Shown: positions 32,768 through 43,123, counted from the stretch's first letter. The stretch is DNA of 64,000 bases from Hymenobacter aerilatus (GCF_022921095.1 NZ_CP095053.1:248001-312000); one strand, 5' to 3'. Numbers and translations are program-made. The notes: generated by a model from the letters alone, not told the origin.

Positions 32768-35700
32768 ATGCAAGAGTCGCCTAAGTACTGGAAGGGAATT
32801 GAGGAACTGGAGAACTCGCCGGAGTTTGTGAAGAACGCGTTGACGGAATTCGCGGACTTCTTGCCGGTGAAAGAAACCTATGGCTCTTCCGACGCCGTGG
32901 TAGCCCCACGCCGCGACTTCCTCAAACTGATGGGTTTCGGTATTGCTGCCGCTACCCTTGCCAGCTGCGAAACGCCGGTTCGCAAGGCTATTCCGTATCT
33001 GAATAAACCTCAGGAGGTAGATCCAGGTATTGCTAACTTCTACGCCTCCACTTACTTCACGGGCCAGGATTACAACAGTGTATTGGTAAAGACCCGCGAT
33101 GGTCGACCAATTAAGTTGGAAGGAAACCCTGAGTCGCCACTTACGCGTGGCGGTCTATCGGCACGTGCACAAGCCTCAGTGCTGAGCTTATACGATGGTG
33201 CACGTCTGCAACACTTCGCTATTGATCGTAAGAAGGCAGACAAAGCGAAAGTAGACAACGAAATCCGTGCGAAGCTAGCGCAGGCTGGCCGCATTGCCAT
33301 CGTATCACCTACCATCATTAGCCCTTCTACCAAGAAGGTTATTGCTGAATTTGCAGCACGTTACCCTAACACGGAGCACGTGCAGTATGACGTTGTTTCG
33401 GCAAGTGGCTTGCTGCAAGCTAACGGCGGAATACTGCCAAGCTACAACTTCGGTCAAGCTAATGTCATTGTAAGCCTTGGTGCTGATTTCCTTGGCACGT
33501 GGCTGTCGCCGGTAGAGTTTGCTAAGCAATATGCTGCTACACGCAAAGTGTCGAGCGACAAGAAGACGATGTCGCGGCATTACCAGTTTGAGACGGCAAT
33601 GTCGCTGACAGGTGCTAACGCTGACATGCGTGTTCCTGTGAAGCCATCCGAAATGGGTGCTGTAGCACTAGCTCTATACAATGCGGTAGTAGGTGGCGGT
33701 GGTGGTTCGTATAAAAACGCTACCCTTGCCAAAGCTGCTAATGAGCTGAAGGCAAATCGTGGCCGTAGCGTTGTGGTGTCAGGCTCTAACGATCCGAACA
33801 TACAAGCGTTGGTGGCAGCCATCAACCAATCGTTGGGTAATGTAGGCACAACGGTTGATTTGGCTAATCCTTCATTGGTTCGTCAGGGTAGTGATGCCCG
33901 TATGACGCAATTGGTGAATGATATCAAAAACAAGAGCGTTGGGGCTGTTATTTTCTATAACGCTAACCCGGTATATGATCACCCGATGGGAGCTGACATT
34001 GCAGCAGCACTGCCGGGCCTACCCCTTACCATTTCGCTCAACGACCGCCTCGACGAGACAGGGTTTCTATGCAAATACGCTGTTCCCGATCATCACTACC
34101 TAGAGTCGTGGAATGACTACGAGCCGAAGCGTGGCTATCTGAGCTTAGCTCAGCCAGCTATTTCACCGCTGTTTGCTACCCGTCAAGCGCAAGAGAGCCT
34201 ATTGGTTTGGGCTGGTAACAATACAAGCTATTACGATTTCCTACGTGCACAATGGCGTGGTGTACTTGGCACCAGTGGTTTCCAGGCTGCTTGGGATAAA
34301 GCTGTACACGATGGCGTAGTGATGGGTTCAGCCTCGCCTGCAGTTACTCCTGTTACGGCAATAGATGCCGCTGCTGCCGCTGCTGCATTGAGCGCACCAG
34401 CCAAATCAGGCGAAGTCGAACTTGTTCTATATGAGAAGGTAGGTGTTGGCAACGGTTCGGAAGCGAATAACCCATGGCTGCAAGAGTTACCCGATCCGGT
34501 TTCTAAAGCCACATGGGGCAACTATGTATGCGTGCCTTACGATATGGCAAAGGCCAATGGATGGGAGCAAAACGAAGTTCTAAAAGTAACGGCTGCTAAT
34601 GGCAAGTCAGTAGAGCTTCCCTTGCTTATACAGCCTGGTCAAGCGAAGGGTACGGTTGCCATTGCTATCGGATACGGTCGTCAGCGGACGGGTAAAGTAG
34701 GTGACAAGGTAGGAGCCAACGCTCTGCCATTAGCTACAATGGCTGGCAATAGCATCGTATATACGACCACTGCCAAGCTGGAAAAAACCGGTGCTATAGA
34801 GACGATTGCTCAGACCCAAACGCACCATACCATTATGGACCGCAAGGCCGTGGTGCAAGAAGCAACGTTGGCAAAGTATATCGAAAATCCAAAAGAGGTA
34901 ACCGAATACGAAAAAGTTGCTACCCCAGATGGTTTAGAAGCTCCAGCTCGCGTATCGTTGTGGCAGGACTACGAGTACAAAAACCACCATTGGGGAATGG
35001 CTATTGACCTCAACTCATGCATCGGCTGCGGCTCGTGCGTGATTGGATGCCAGGCCGAAAATAACGTAGCTGTAGTAGGTAAACAGGAAGTAATCAACCG
35101 TCGCGAGATGCACTGGATGCGTATCGACCGGTACTATAGCTCCGACCACCACCGAGACGAGTTTGAGACGGAAGGTAAGTTGGCTACGTACGCTGCGATG
35201 GAAAATCCGGCTGAGAATCCAAAAGTGATTTTCCAGCCAATGCTTTGCCAACACTGCAATCACGCTCCTTGCGAAACGGTATGCCCGGTGCTTGCTACTA
35301 CCCACAGCTCCGAAGGTCTCAACCAGATGACCTATAACCGTTGCGTAGGTACACGCTATTGTGCTAACAACTGCCCCTACAAGGTGCGTCGTTTCAACTG
35401 GTTCTCGTACTACACCAATGAGAAGTTCGAAGACGTAAACGGCCACATGTTCACTGACCTTGGCCGCATGGTACTCAACCCCGATGTAACAGTTCGAGCC
35501 CGTGGCGTAATGGAAAAATGCTCGTTTTGCGTACAGCGTATCCAGTTGGGTAAGCTGGAAGCCAAAAAGCAGAAACGTCGTCCAAAGGATGGAGAAATTG
35601 TTTCGGCTTGCGCACAGTCTTGCCCAACAGAAGCCATCGTATTTGGCGATATGCGTGACCCTGAGTCGCGGATTTCAAAGCTACTGCGTCGCGAAGATGG

Positions 35701-35803
35701 CGAACGAGCTTTCCACGTCCTCGATCAAATCAACGTGCAGCCGAATATCACGTACCTGACCAAGATCCGGAACGTGGAGAACGGAAATGAATTTGTGATC
35801 TAG
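32768..35803 (+). CDS. actB: Alternative complex III iron-sulfur subunit ActB
   Basis: The 1011-residue protein joins a molybdopterin-oxidoreductase-like part without cofactor (to ~residue 650) to a ferredoxin-like part. A twin-arginine-like signal (PRRDFLKLMGFGIAAATLASC) lies near residue 46. The iron-sulfur ligands are CIGCGSC..GC (~750), CQHC....C...C (~828), CVGTRYCANNC (~859, three Cys, consistent with the 3Fe-4S site), and CSFC (~917) with CAQSC (~947). This predicts three 4Fe-4S and one 3Fe-4S cluster. An upstream ATG at 32729 would add 13 residues; MQESPKYWKGIEEL is the usual family start. Confidence 0.95.
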   Translation: MQESPKYWKGIEELENSPEFVKNALTEFADFLPVKETYGSSDAVVAPRRDFLKLMGFGIAAATLASCETPVRKAIPYLNKPQEVDPGIANFYASTYFTGQDYNSVLVKTRDGRPIKLEGNPESPLTRGGLSARAQASVLSLYDGARLQHFAIDRKKADKAKVDNEIRAKLAQAGRIAIVSPTIISPSTKKVIAEFAARYPNTEHVQYDVVSASGLLQANGGILPSYNFGQANVIVSLGADFLGTWLSPVEFAKQYAATRKVSSDKKTMSRHYQFETAMSLTGANADMRVPVKPSEMGAVALALYNAVVGGGGGSYKNATLAKAANELKANRGRSVVVSGSNDPNIQALVAAINQSLGNVGTTVDLANPSLVRQGSDARMTQLVNDIKNKSVGAVIFYNANPVYDHPMGADIAAALPGLPLTISLNDRLDETGFLCKYAVPDHHYLESWNDYEPKRGYLSLAQPAISPLFATRQAQESLLVWAGNNTSYYDFLRAQWRGVLGTSGFQAAWDKAVHDGVVMGSASPAVTPVTAIDAAAAAAALSAPAKSGEVELVLYEKVGVGNGSEANNPWLQELPDPVSKATWGNYVCVPYDMAKANGWEQNEVLKVTAANGKSVELPLLIQPGQAKGTVAIAIGYGRQRTGKVGDKVGANALPLATMAGNSIVYTTTAKLEKTGAIETIAQTQTHHTIMDRKAVVQEATLAKYIENPKEVTEYEKVATPDGLEAPARVSLWQDYEYKNHHWGMAIDLNSCIGCGSCVIGCQAENNVAVVGKQEVINRREMHWMRIDRYYSSDHHRDEFETEGKLATYAAMENPAENPKVIFQPMLCQHCNHAPCETVCPVLATTHSSEGLNQMTYNRCVGTRYCANNCPYKVRRFNWFSYYTNEKFEDVNGHMFTDLGRMVLNPDVTVRARGVMEKCSFCVQRIQLGKLEAKKQKRRPKDGEIVSACAQSCPTEAIVFGDMRDPESRISKLLRREDGERAFHVLDQINVQPNITYLTKIRNVENGNEFVI

Positions 35804-35817
35804 CCATTGAGAATAGG

Positions 35818-35859
35818 AGTAGACTCATTGTAACTACGAGTTATTATAATGAGTCTACT
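35818..35859. repeat. Intercistronic hairpin between actB and actC
   Basis: Arms AGTAGACTCATTGTAA (35818-35833) and 35844-35859 pair at 15 of 16 positions with a ten-base loop. No T-run follows. Confidence 0.7.
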
Positions 35860-35886
35860 TCCTGCCACTTCCTTAAATAAACCACT

Positions 35887-37344
35887 ATGCAGCACGTATC
35901 GCCTGTACGGGAGCCGCTCGTAACCGGGGGGAAAACGTACCACGACATCACGCAGGACGTGTGCCGGCAGGTAGAAGCCAAGCCGAATATTCGGTGGATG
36001 GCGGCCCTGGCCGTTGCTCTATTCTTCCTTGGCGTATTCATCTATTCCGTTTACCGTACCTTGTGGTATGGCATTGGGGAGTGGGGACTCAATAAAACTG
36101 TTGGCTGGGCCTGGGACATCACCAACTTCGTGTGGTGGGTAGGTATTGGTCACGCCGGCACCCTTATCTCAGCCGTACTGCTGTTGTTCCGCCAGAAATG
36201 GCGTTCGTCTATTAACCGCGCCGCCGAGGCTATGACCATCTTCGCGGTAATTTGCGCGGCCATGTTCCCAGTGTTGCACATGGGACGTCCATGGCAAGCT
36301 TATTGGGTGTTTCCTTTGCAAAATACTTTCGGTTCGTTGTGGGCAAACTTCAATTCGCCGCTGCTGTGGGACGTATTCGCCATCTCGACCTACTTCTCCG
36401 TTTCGCTCGTGTTCTGGTACATCGGTCTGATTCCCGACTTCGCTACCATTCGTGACCGGGCAAAAGGACCGATTGCTAAAGTTGCCTACTCCATGCTGAG
36501 CATGAACTGGAAAGGCTCAGCCAAGGCTTGGTCTCGCTATGAGACGGTGTCGCTGATTCTCGCCGGTGTATCTACTCCGCTGGTACTGTCGGTGCACACC
36601 ATTGTATCGATGGACTTTGCGACCTCCGTGGTACCGGGCTGGCATACCACCATCTTCCCGCCCTACTTCGTGGCGGGGGCTATCTTCTCGGGCTTCGCCA
36701 TGGTGCTCACCCTAATGCTCATCACCCGGGTGGTGTTCAAGCTGGAGGACTACATCACGCTTGAGCACATTGCTCTGATGAACAAGATCATGATGATTAC
36801 GGGCTCGATTGTGGGCGTAGCGTACATCACCGAGTTCTTCATTGCTTGGTACTCGCAAGTTGAATTCGAGCAGTACGCTTTCATCAACCGGGCGACGGGC
36901 CCGTACTGGTGGGCCTACTGGTCGATGATGACCTGCAACGTGATTACGCCCCAGTTGGTGTGGATCCGCAAAGTGCGCTACAGCATTCCGATGACGTTCG
37001 TGCTCTCCATCATTGTGAACATCGGTATGTGGTTCGAGCGCTTCGTGATTATCGTGACCTCGCTGCACCGCGACTACCTGCCGTCGAGCTGGGCTATGTT
37101 CTCGCCCTCAATTATTGACATCGGCGTCTACGTGGGCACCATAGGTCTGTTCTTCACGCTGTTCCTGTTGTTTGCCAAGTTCTTCCCCGTCATCAACATG
37201 GCTGAGGTAAAGACTATCTTGAAATACACCGTGGATAATGGTCCTACATATACTGGTCACGACCCTCACCACACTCCAACGCCTCACCACGCTACTCCTG
37301 GCGTACCAGCTTCTGCTCCCGTAACTTACACTAAACATGACTAA
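35887..37344 (+). CDS. actC: Alternative complex III membrane subunit ActC (NrfD/PsrC family)
   Basis: The 485-residue protein has about ten transmembrane helices and the NrfD/PsrC signatures [14 protein letters not shown] and [17 protein letters not shown]. It binds menaquinol and probably carries a proton path. The C-terminal ~25 residues form a histidine-rich tail ([16 protein letters not shown] near 457-472). It overlaps actD by eight bases. Its base composition is GC-richer than the flanking act genes: about 55 percent over 36901-37020, against about 45 percent over 37561-37680 in actD, by count. Confidence 0.96.
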   Translation: MQHVSPVREPLVTGGKTYHDITQDVCRQVEAKPNIRWMAALAVALFFLGVFIYSVYRTLWYGIGEWGLNKTVGWAWDITNFVWWVGIGHAGTLISAVLLLFRQKWRSSINRAAEAMTIFAVICAAMFPVLHMGRPWQAYWVFPLQNTFGSLWANFNSPLLWDVFAISTYFSVSLVFWYIGLIPDFATIRDRAKGPIAKVAYSMLSMNWKGSAKAWSRYETVSLILAGVSTPLVLSVHTIVSMDFATSVVPGWHTTIFPPYFVAGAIFSGFAMVLTLMLITRVVFKLEDYITLEHIALMNKIMMITGSIVGVAYITEFFIAWYSQVEFEQYAFINRATGPYWWAYWSMMTCNVITPQLVWIRKVRYSIPMTFVLSIIVNIGMWFERFVIIVTSLHRDYLPSSWAMFSPSIIDIGVYVGTIGLFFTLFLLFAKFFPVINMAEVKTILKYTVDNGPTYTGHDPHHTPTPHHATPGVPASAPVTYTKHD

Positions 37345-37864
37345 GCGTTTCGCCCTCGGCGTTTTCGATGACGAAGACGTACTCCTGCATGCAATCGAGA
37401 ACGTGCGCGCAGCGGGAGTGAAGATTTATGACGTGTTCACGCCTTTTCCTATTCACGGTATCGATGATGCACTGGGAATTGAGCGGAGCCGACTACCCAT
37501 TGCAGCCTTCTTTTATGGCTTATGCGGCTTGTCTTTCGCTCTGTGGATGCAGATCTATATGCTAGGATTTGACTGGCCTATGATCATTGGTGGTAAACCT
37601 CACATTTCGCTACCAGCGTTCATTCCGGTTGCATTCGAGTTGACAGTACTATTTACTTGTCATGGTATGGCCATCACCTTCTTTATCATTACAAGTATGT
37701 ATCCCAAACCGAAAGTACAAGTAATGGATGTGCGTTCTACAGATGATAAATTTGTAATGGCTATCGAGCTAAAGGACGGCACAAGTAATTTAGGCCAGTT
37801 GACACAGTTGTTGCGCGATAATGGTGCTTCAGAAGTCAATGAAAAAGAAATGACTAAGAACTAA
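37337..37864 (+). CDS. actD: Alternative complex III subunit ActD
   Basis: The 175-residue protein has two central membrane helices (about 56-80 and 95-120) and matches ActD by position and by [17 protein letters not shown] and [12 protein letters not shown]. It is a small structural subunit without cofactors. The start overlaps actC by eight bases and the stop overlaps the actE start (TAATG), which indicates translational coupling. Confidence 0.95.
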   Translation: MTKRFALGVFDDEDVLLHAIENVRAAGVKIYDVFTPFPIHGIDDALGIERSRLPIAAFFYGLCGLSFALWMQIYMLGFDWPMIIGGKPHISLPAFIPVAFELTVLFTCHGMAITFFIITSMYPKPKVQVMDVRSTDDKFVMAIELKDGTSNLGQLTQLLRDNGASEVNEKEMTKN

Positions 37865-38604
37865 TGGCGCAGTCGCTGAAAACAAATCTGCAAGCGTCGC
37901 TGATGGTAGTTGGAGCTATTTGCACAACTGCTTGCCATGACGCCAATGACACCGGTATTGAATATGCACCGGAGATGTACGAATCTATTCCGTACGAACC
38001 TCTGCGGCAAATCACGGCTAATACCATCAACCCAATGGGTATCAACCAGCGCACCCCGCCGGTAGGTACTGTACCGTTGGGTAAGCTGGATTATTACGAT
38101 CATATTCCGAAAGATAGCGTGGAGCAAGCTTCGCGTCGTATGAAGAATCCTCTGCCCTACACACAGGAAAATCTTTTGGAAGGCCAGACACTCTATGCCC
38201 GTAACTGCCAACATTGCCATGGCGAACAAGGCGATGGACAAGGGCCTGTAGGGCAAAAGTTCAAGGGTGTACCTAATTATTCTGCTGGAGCCTACAAGAC
38301 AATGAACGATGGTCATATCTACCATGTCATTGAATGGGGTAAGGGCCGTATGATGCCACACGGTTCACAGGTTAATCCTGAGGAACGTTGGAAGATTTCT
38401 ATGTATGTGCGCGCCTTGCAACTTGGCGAGGGCTCAGAAGGCTTAGCTAAAATGGTAAAGGTAGGTCCAACGAGTACTACCGCTGACTCAACAGAAACTT
38501 CTGATTCGTCTACTCAGGCTCCTGTAGGAGAAGCTCAGGCTGGTACTGGTTCAGCTACTCCCGGACAGGGAAATACAAAGGCAACTAACGGAACGGCGAA
38601 CTAA
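37864..38604 (+). CDS. actE: Alternative complex III monoheme cytochrome c subunit ActE (lipoprotein)
   Basis: The 246-residue protein has a lipoprotein signal (CTTAC, Cys ~24) and one CxxCH (CQHCHGEQGDG, ~114). The axial methionine is likely in GRMMPHGSQV. ActE receives electrons from ActA and passes them towards cytochrome c or the oxidase. The last ~55 residues are a Ser/Thr/Gly/Ala-rich disordered tail. It overlaps actD by one base. Confidence 0.95.
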   Translation: MAQSLKTNLQASLMVVGAICTTACHDANDTGIEYAPEMYESIPYEPLRQITANTINPMGINQRTPPVGTVPLGKLDYYDHIPKDSVEQASRRMKNPLPYTQENLLEGQTLYARNCQHCHGEQGDGQGPVGQKFKGVPNYSAGAYKTMNDGHIYHVIEWGKGRMMPHGSQVNPEERWKISMYVRALQLGEGSEGLAKMVKVGPTSTTADSTETSDSSTQAPVGEAQAGTGSATPGQGNTKATNGTAN

Positions 38605-38610
38605 GGCACT

Positions 38611-39912
38611 ATGGCAACACTGACGCACCATGAAAGCGCCACGGCTGAACACCTGGAACTTTCGTCTAATACCCGTAAAAAGTTTATTTGGCTAATTTTA
38701 GCTGGCATTGTTCTATTTATTGTCGGGGTGGCTTTAGCTTTCTTCGGCGGATCTGAACATGCAGCTGGACATGAGGCGGCTAGTCATGCTAGCGCGCATC
38801 ATGGTAGCCCGATATGGATCAAACGCATTCTCATAAGCGTGTGGCACAGCAATATTTTCTTCCTTGGCTTATCTGTTGTAGGTACTGTCTGGGTAGCAAT
38901 TAATACTGTCGCTTATGCTGGTTGGTCAATTGCTATCCGACGCGTACCAGAAGCAACTAGCGCTTGGATTTTGCCTGGTGGCGTTATTTTGATTGTTGTT
39001 TTTCTGCTGAACCTATGGCATAGCGATATCTTCCACTGGACAACCCCAGGTATTATGACTCCTGGAAGCGAGAGCTATGATAAGATCATTGCTGGGAAAA
39101 GCGGCTTTCTAAGTGTACCCTTCTACTTGATTCGTACGGTATCATACCTTGTAATCTGGTGGGTTTTCACTGAGCGCTTACGCAAGTTGTCACTAGAAGA
39201 AGATCTAAACGGTGGAACTTACTACTTCCACCAAAGCATCAAAACAGCCGCTCTGTTTCTTGTGCTGTTTGCTGTAACAGAATCAATGTCGGCATGGGAC
39301 TGGGTTATGTCAATTGACACACACTGGTATAGCACTATGTTTGGCTGGTATGTTTTTGCTAGCTGGTGGGTATCAGGTATTGCTGCTATTACGCTTTGCA
39401 CCATTTTTCTGAAGCAAGCTGGGTACCTGCGTTTTGTAAATTCCAGTCACTTACACGATTTGGGGAAATTTATGTTCGGTTTCAGCATCTTCTGGACATA
39501 CGTATGGTTCTCTCAATTCATGCTGATTTGGTACGCTAATATTCCAGAAGAATCAGTGTATTTCAACCAGCGTCTCGGCGGTTTCGATAACGCTTATACT
39601 GGCCTGTTCTTCTTTAATCTAATCATCAACTTCGCTTTCCCTTTCTTAGTGTTGATGACTCGCGATGCAAAACGGCAAATGATTATGCTGAAGATTGTGA
39701 GTATAGCTATTCTCATAGGTCACTGGTTTGATTTCTACTTAATGATTATGCCTGCAACTATGCGGGGCAATAATGGGTTTATCATTGAAATAGGTACAGC
39801 GTTAGTGTTCTTAGGTAGCTTCTTGCTATTACTTACTAAGCGGCTGTCACAGGCTTCACTGGTTCCCGTCAATCATCCCTTCCTCGACGAGAGCATCCAT
39901 CACACGACTTAA
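38611..39912 (+). CDS. actF: Alternative complex III membrane subunit ActF
   Basis: The 433-residue protein has about ten transmembrane helices and is the pseudo-symmetric partner of ActC in the membrane core. It contains SAWDWVMSIDTHWYSTMFGWY, a family hallmark (shown in part). A histidine-rich loop (EHAAGHEAASHASAHHG, residues ~49-65) follows the first helix and would face the outside. It begins six bases after actE. Its DNA is relatively AT-rich (24 of 60 bases GC over 39661-39720). Confidence 0.95.
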   Translation: MATLTHHESATAEHLELSSNTRKKFIWLILAGIVLFIVGVALAFFGGSEHAAGHEAASHASAHHGSPIWIKRILISVWHSNIFFLGLSVVGTVWVAINTVAYAGWSIAIRRVPEATSAWILPGGVILIVVFLLNLWHSDIFHWTTPGIMTPGSESYDKIIAGKSGFLSVPFYLIRTVSYLVIWWVFTERLRKLSLEEDLNGGTYYFHQSIKTAALFLVLFAVTESMSAWDWVMSIDTHWYSTMFGWYVFASWWVSGIAAITLCTIFLKQAGYLRFVNSSHLHDLGKFMFGFSIFWTYVWFSQFMLIWYANIPEESVYFNQRLGGFDNAYTGLFFFNLIINFAFPFLVLMTRDAKRQMIMLKIVSIAILIGHWFDFYLMIMPATMRGNNGFIIEIGTALVFLGSFLLLLTKRLSQASLVPVNHPFLDESIHHTT

Positions 39913-39915
39913 ATT

Positions 39916-39988
39916 TTAGAAGCTGGAAATTATAGGCAGAAAGAGTTAGTTCTTATGATGCCTATAATTTTCAGCTGCTAGCTTCTAA
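39916..39988. repeat. Intercistronic inverted repeat between actF and coxB
   Basis: Arms 39916-39938 and 39959-39988 pair completely except for a seven-base insertion in the right arm (AGCAGCT unit) and one mismatch, around a 20-base loop. The palindrome fills nearly the whole 87-base gap between the two genes. Confidence 0.8.
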
Positions 39989-39999
39989 CTTCTTCACAA

Positions 40000-41088
40000 A
40001 TGATTGCTCTTGGTATTCTACTGGTTTTGGTGTTGCTACTGGTCGTGTTTGGCCTGTTGTTCCGCCTCCAGATTCTGACATCCATTTTTTCGGGTAGCTC
40101 CAATCGTGAAATTGGCGCTAGTAACCGTGTCAATGCGATTCTGTTCTTAGTATTTCTAGTTGTTGGCGGTGCCGCCTTTGCGTGGTCTTTTGCAGACAGC
40201 TTCGATGATATGAATCCGCCTATTGCCTCTGTGCACGGGCACGCTTTAGAGCGGATGTTCTGGACGACAATGGTTATTTTGGGAATTGCCTTCGTGCTAA
40301 CTCAAGTGTTGTTGTTTGTATACTCGTACAAGTATCAGTATCGTGAAGGTCGTCGGGCTTTCTTTTTTGCGCACAACAACAAGATTGAGATCATCTGGAC
40401 GCTGATTCCTGCCGTTGTAATGGCTGCTTTGGTATTCGCTGGTTGGAAAGAATGGACACGTATTACGGGCCCTGCACCTAAAGATGCAGTAGTTATCGAA
40501 GTAATGGGCAAGCAGTTTGGCTGGCTAGCTCGCTATCCTGGTCGTGACCAAAAACTCGGGGTAGTAAATTATCGGCTGATTGACGCTTCTAACGATTTCG
40601 GCCTTGATCTGAATGACGAAAGCTCACTGGACGATATTACATTCTCATCGGGTGCTCTTCATATCCCTAAGGGCCATCCCATTATGTTCAAGATTCGTTC
40701 GCGCGACGTTTTACATGCAGTATATATGCCTCATTTCCGAGTGCAGATGTATGCTGTGCCGGGTATGCCTACCAAGTTTTGGTTTACACCTACTCTAACA
40801 ACTGAGGAAATGCGAGCTAAGACAGGTAATCCTAAGTTTACCTATGAAATTGCTTGCAACCAGATATGCGGTCGGGGGCATTTTGCCATGCGAATGGAGG
40901 TAATTGTAGAGGAACCAGAAGACTACATTGCTTGGTTGTCACAGCAGAAGTCTTTCTCATCGCAAAATCCTGAGCTTATGGCTAACTTGAAAAAGAAAGC
41001 ACAAAGTCAGAAAACGGTTGGAGCAACTGCTCCGGTAGGCCCCGCAGCTACAGCTGCGGTACAGTCGGCTACTCCAGCTTCGTTGTAA
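40000..41088 (+). CDS. coxB: Cytochrome c oxidase subunit II
   Basis: The 362-residue protein has an N-terminal hydrophobic helix plus the two usual subunit II helices (to ~155), then the CuA cupredoxin domain. CuA ligands are present: the first His in RDVLHAVYMPH and then ACNQICGRGHFAM, which gives C-x3-C, H and M (Gln replaces the common Glu, which binds only through its backbone). It accepts electrons from cytochrome c or ActA/ActE. The C-terminal ~45 residues are Ala/Lys-rich. No fused cytochrome c domain is present. Confidence 0.96.
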   Translation: MIALGILLVLVLLLVVFGLLFRLQILTSIFSGSSNREIGASNRVNAILFLVFLVVGGAAFAWSFADSFDDMNPPIASVHGHALERMFWTTMVILGIAFVLTQVLLFVYSYKYQYREGRRAFFFAHNNKIEIIWTLIPAVVMAALVFAGWKEWTRITGPAPKDAVVIEVMGKQFGWLARYPGRDQKLGVVNYRLIDASNDFGLDLNDESSLDDITFSSGALHIPKGHPIMFKIRSRDVLHAVYMPHFRVQMYAVPGMPTKFWFTPTLTTEEMRAKTGNPKFTYEIACNQICGRGHFAMRMEVIVEEPEDYIAWLSQQKSFSSQNPELMANLKKKAQSQKTVGATAPVGPAATAAVQSATPASL

Positions 41089-41112
41089 CTAATTTTTAAC
41101 GCACGCTTCTTT

Positions 41113-42975
41113 ATGGCTGCTAATATTCCTACAAACGCACAGGCGCAAGGCGGCATCGGCGTTTCGGTCCCCCATACCGAACACGATGAGCATCTGCACC
41201 ATGATGAGCACCACGAGCAAAGCTTTGTTTCGAAGTACATTTTTAGTACGGACCATAAAGTAATTGCAAAGCAGTTTCTCATTACAGGTATTTTCTGGGC
41301 TATCTTAGGCGGTACGCTGTCTAGTTTGTTCCGTCTGCAACTTGGTTGGCCAGAGGCTACTCTAGAGTGGCTAACTCCTGTATTAGGCAAGTGGATAGAA
41401 GCTGGTAAGCTGAATCCAGAGTTTTACTTGGCTCTGGTGACAATGCACGGCACTATTATGGTGTTTTTTGTGCTAACAGCAGGCTTGAGCGGTACATTCT
41501 CAAACTTCTTGATACCGCTACAGATAGGTGCCCGTGACATGGCTTCGGGCTTTATGAACATGCTCTCATACTGGTTCTTCTTTATTTCCAGTGTGGTTAT
41601 GTTCTCATCATTGTTCATCGAAACGGGACCGGCTGCAGCGGGTTGGACAATTTATCCTCCCCTAAGTGCGCTACCGCAAGCTATTCCAGGCTCTGGTGCT
41701 GGTATGACATTGTGGCTGGTATCGATGGCATTATTCATTGTATCGCAGTTATTGGGTGGTGTTAACTATATCACTACTATCATTAACCTGCGTACCCGTG
41801 GTATGTCAATGTCAAAGCTGCCGTTGACTATCTGGTCGTTCTTCCTGACGGCTGTGCTAGGTTTGCTAGCTTTCCCTGTACTTTTCTCGGCTGCACTACT
41901 ACTAATATTTGACCGTTCGTTCGGTACTAGCTTCTTCCTGTCGGATATTTACATTGCTGGTCAAGCATTGCCTAATACCGGTGGTAGCCCAATTCTGTTC
42001 CAGCATTTATTCTGGTTCTTAGGTCACCCAGAGGTATATATTGTAATTATGCCGGCTATGGGTATGGTATCAGAGATTATGGCTACCAATGCCCGTAAAC
42101 CCATTTTTGGCTATCGTGCCATGATTGGTTCGCTACTTGGTATTTCATTGCTATCATTTGTCGTGTGGGCTCACCATATGTTCGTGACAGGAATGAACCC
42201 ATTTCTGGGCTCAGTATTCATGTTCTTGACCCTGATTATTGCAGTGCCTTCTGCAGTAAAGACATTTAACTGGCTCGCTACCTTATGGCGGGGTAACATT
42301 CGCTTCACTACAGCGATGTTGTTCTCTATTGGCTTTGTGTCGCTTTTCGTATCAGGTGGTCTGACAGGTATTATTCTAGGTAATGCTGCTTTGGATATAC
42401 AAATGCACAATACCTACTTCGTGGTAGCTCACTTCCACTTAGTAATGGGTAGCTCGGCATTCTTTGGACTGTTTGCTGGTGTATACCACTGGTTTCCCAA
42501 GATGTTTGGTCGTATGATGGATGAGAAGTTGGGATACATTCACTTCTGGTTGACTTTCTTGGGGGTTTACTTAGTATTCCTACCCATGCACTATGTAGGC
42601 ATTGCCGGTTTCCCTCGTCGATATTATTCTTGGACTGGTTTCGATGCATTCAGCCAGTTTGCTGATTTGAACAAGTTCATTTCAGTAGCAGCTATCCTCG
42701 CCTTCTTCGCGCAGTTCGTATTCATCTTCAACTTCTTCTACAGTATATTCCGTGGTCGTCGGGCTACGGAGAATCCTTGGCAGTCGAATACATTGGAATG
42801 GACTACGCCGGTTCTTCCGGGCCACGGCAACTGGCCAGGGGCTATTCCAGCAGTGTATCGTTGGCCTTACGACTACAGCAAGCCAGGTGCAGAGACGGAC
42901 TTCATTCCGCAAAACGTACCGTTCTCGCAAACACAGTCGTCTAATATGCCTTACGAGCGAGAAATGGCCGATTAG
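41113..42975 (+). CDS. coxA: Cytochrome c oxidase subunit I (A-type heme-copper oxidase)
   Basis: The 620-residue catalytic subunit has 12 or more helices and carries the heme/CuB ligands: LVTMHGTIM for low-spin heme, GHPEVYIVIMP with the His-Tyr pair and proton-channel Glu (A1 type), WAHHMFVTGM, and MHNTYFVVAHFHLVMG. The first ~40 residues are unusual, with a histidine/acid-rich run HTEHDEHLHHDEHHEQ near 20-36. It starts 24 bases after coxB and ends at a strong terminator. Confidence 0.97.
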   Translation: MAANIPTNAQAQGGIGVSVPHTEHDEHLHHDEHHEQSFVSKYIFSTDHKVIAKQFLITGIFWAILGGTLSSLFRLQLGWPEATLEWLTPVLGKWIEAGKLNPEFYLALVTMHGTIMVFFVLTAGLSGTFSNFLIPLQIGARDMASGFMNMLSYWFFFISSVVMFSSLFIETGPAAAGWTIYPPLSALPQAIPGSGAGMTLWLVSMALFIVSQLLGGVNYITTIINLRTRGMSMSKLPLTIWSFFLTAVLGLLAFPVLFSAALLLIFDRSFGTSFFLSDIYIAGQALPNTGGSPILFQHLFWFLGHPEVYIVIMPAMGMVSEIMATNARKPIFGYRAMIGSLLGISLLSFVVWAHHMFVTGMNPFLGSVFMFLTLIIAVPSAVKTFNWLATLWRGNIRFTTAMLFSIGFVSLFVSGGLTGIILGNAALDIQMHNTYFVVAHFHLVMGSSAFFGLFAGVYHWFPKMFGRMMDEKLGYIHFWLTFLGVYLVFLPMHYVGIAGFPRRYYSWTGFDAFSQFADLNKFISVAAILAFFAQFVFIFNFFYSIFRGRRATENPWQSNTLEWTTPVLPGHGNWPGAIPAVYRWPYDYSKPGAETDFIPQNVPFSQTQSSNMPYEREMAD

Positions 42976-42980
42976 TTTTT

Positions 42981-43040
42981 GCCTAAATACACGAAAAAGG
43001 GCCTCTGTATCCACGGTGGCCCTTTTTCGTGTATTTAAGC
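42981..43040 (+). terminator. Terminator after coxA
   Basis: Arms 42981-43003 and 43018-43040 pair at 22 of 23 positions around a 14-base loop; the inner part is GGGCC with flanking A/T runs. The act-cox transcript probably ends or attenuates here before ctaA. Confidence 0.85.
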
Positions 43041-43082
43041 GATATTAAAACTAAGTTTTTGCTTAATTTTTTGAAGCCATAC

Positions 43083-43106
43083 ACTCGTGTAATGGGTTAC
43101 ACGAGT
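43083..43106. promoter_or_regulatory. Perfect palindrome upstream of ctaA
   Basis: ACTCGTGTAA (43083-43092) and its exact complement (43097-43106) flank TGGG. It lies 17 bases before the ctaA ATG and just before TATATTTC (43112-43119), a one-mismatch -7 box. It could be an operator or an RNA hairpin. Confidence 0.45.
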
Positions 43107-43123
43107 AAGAATATATTTCACCT

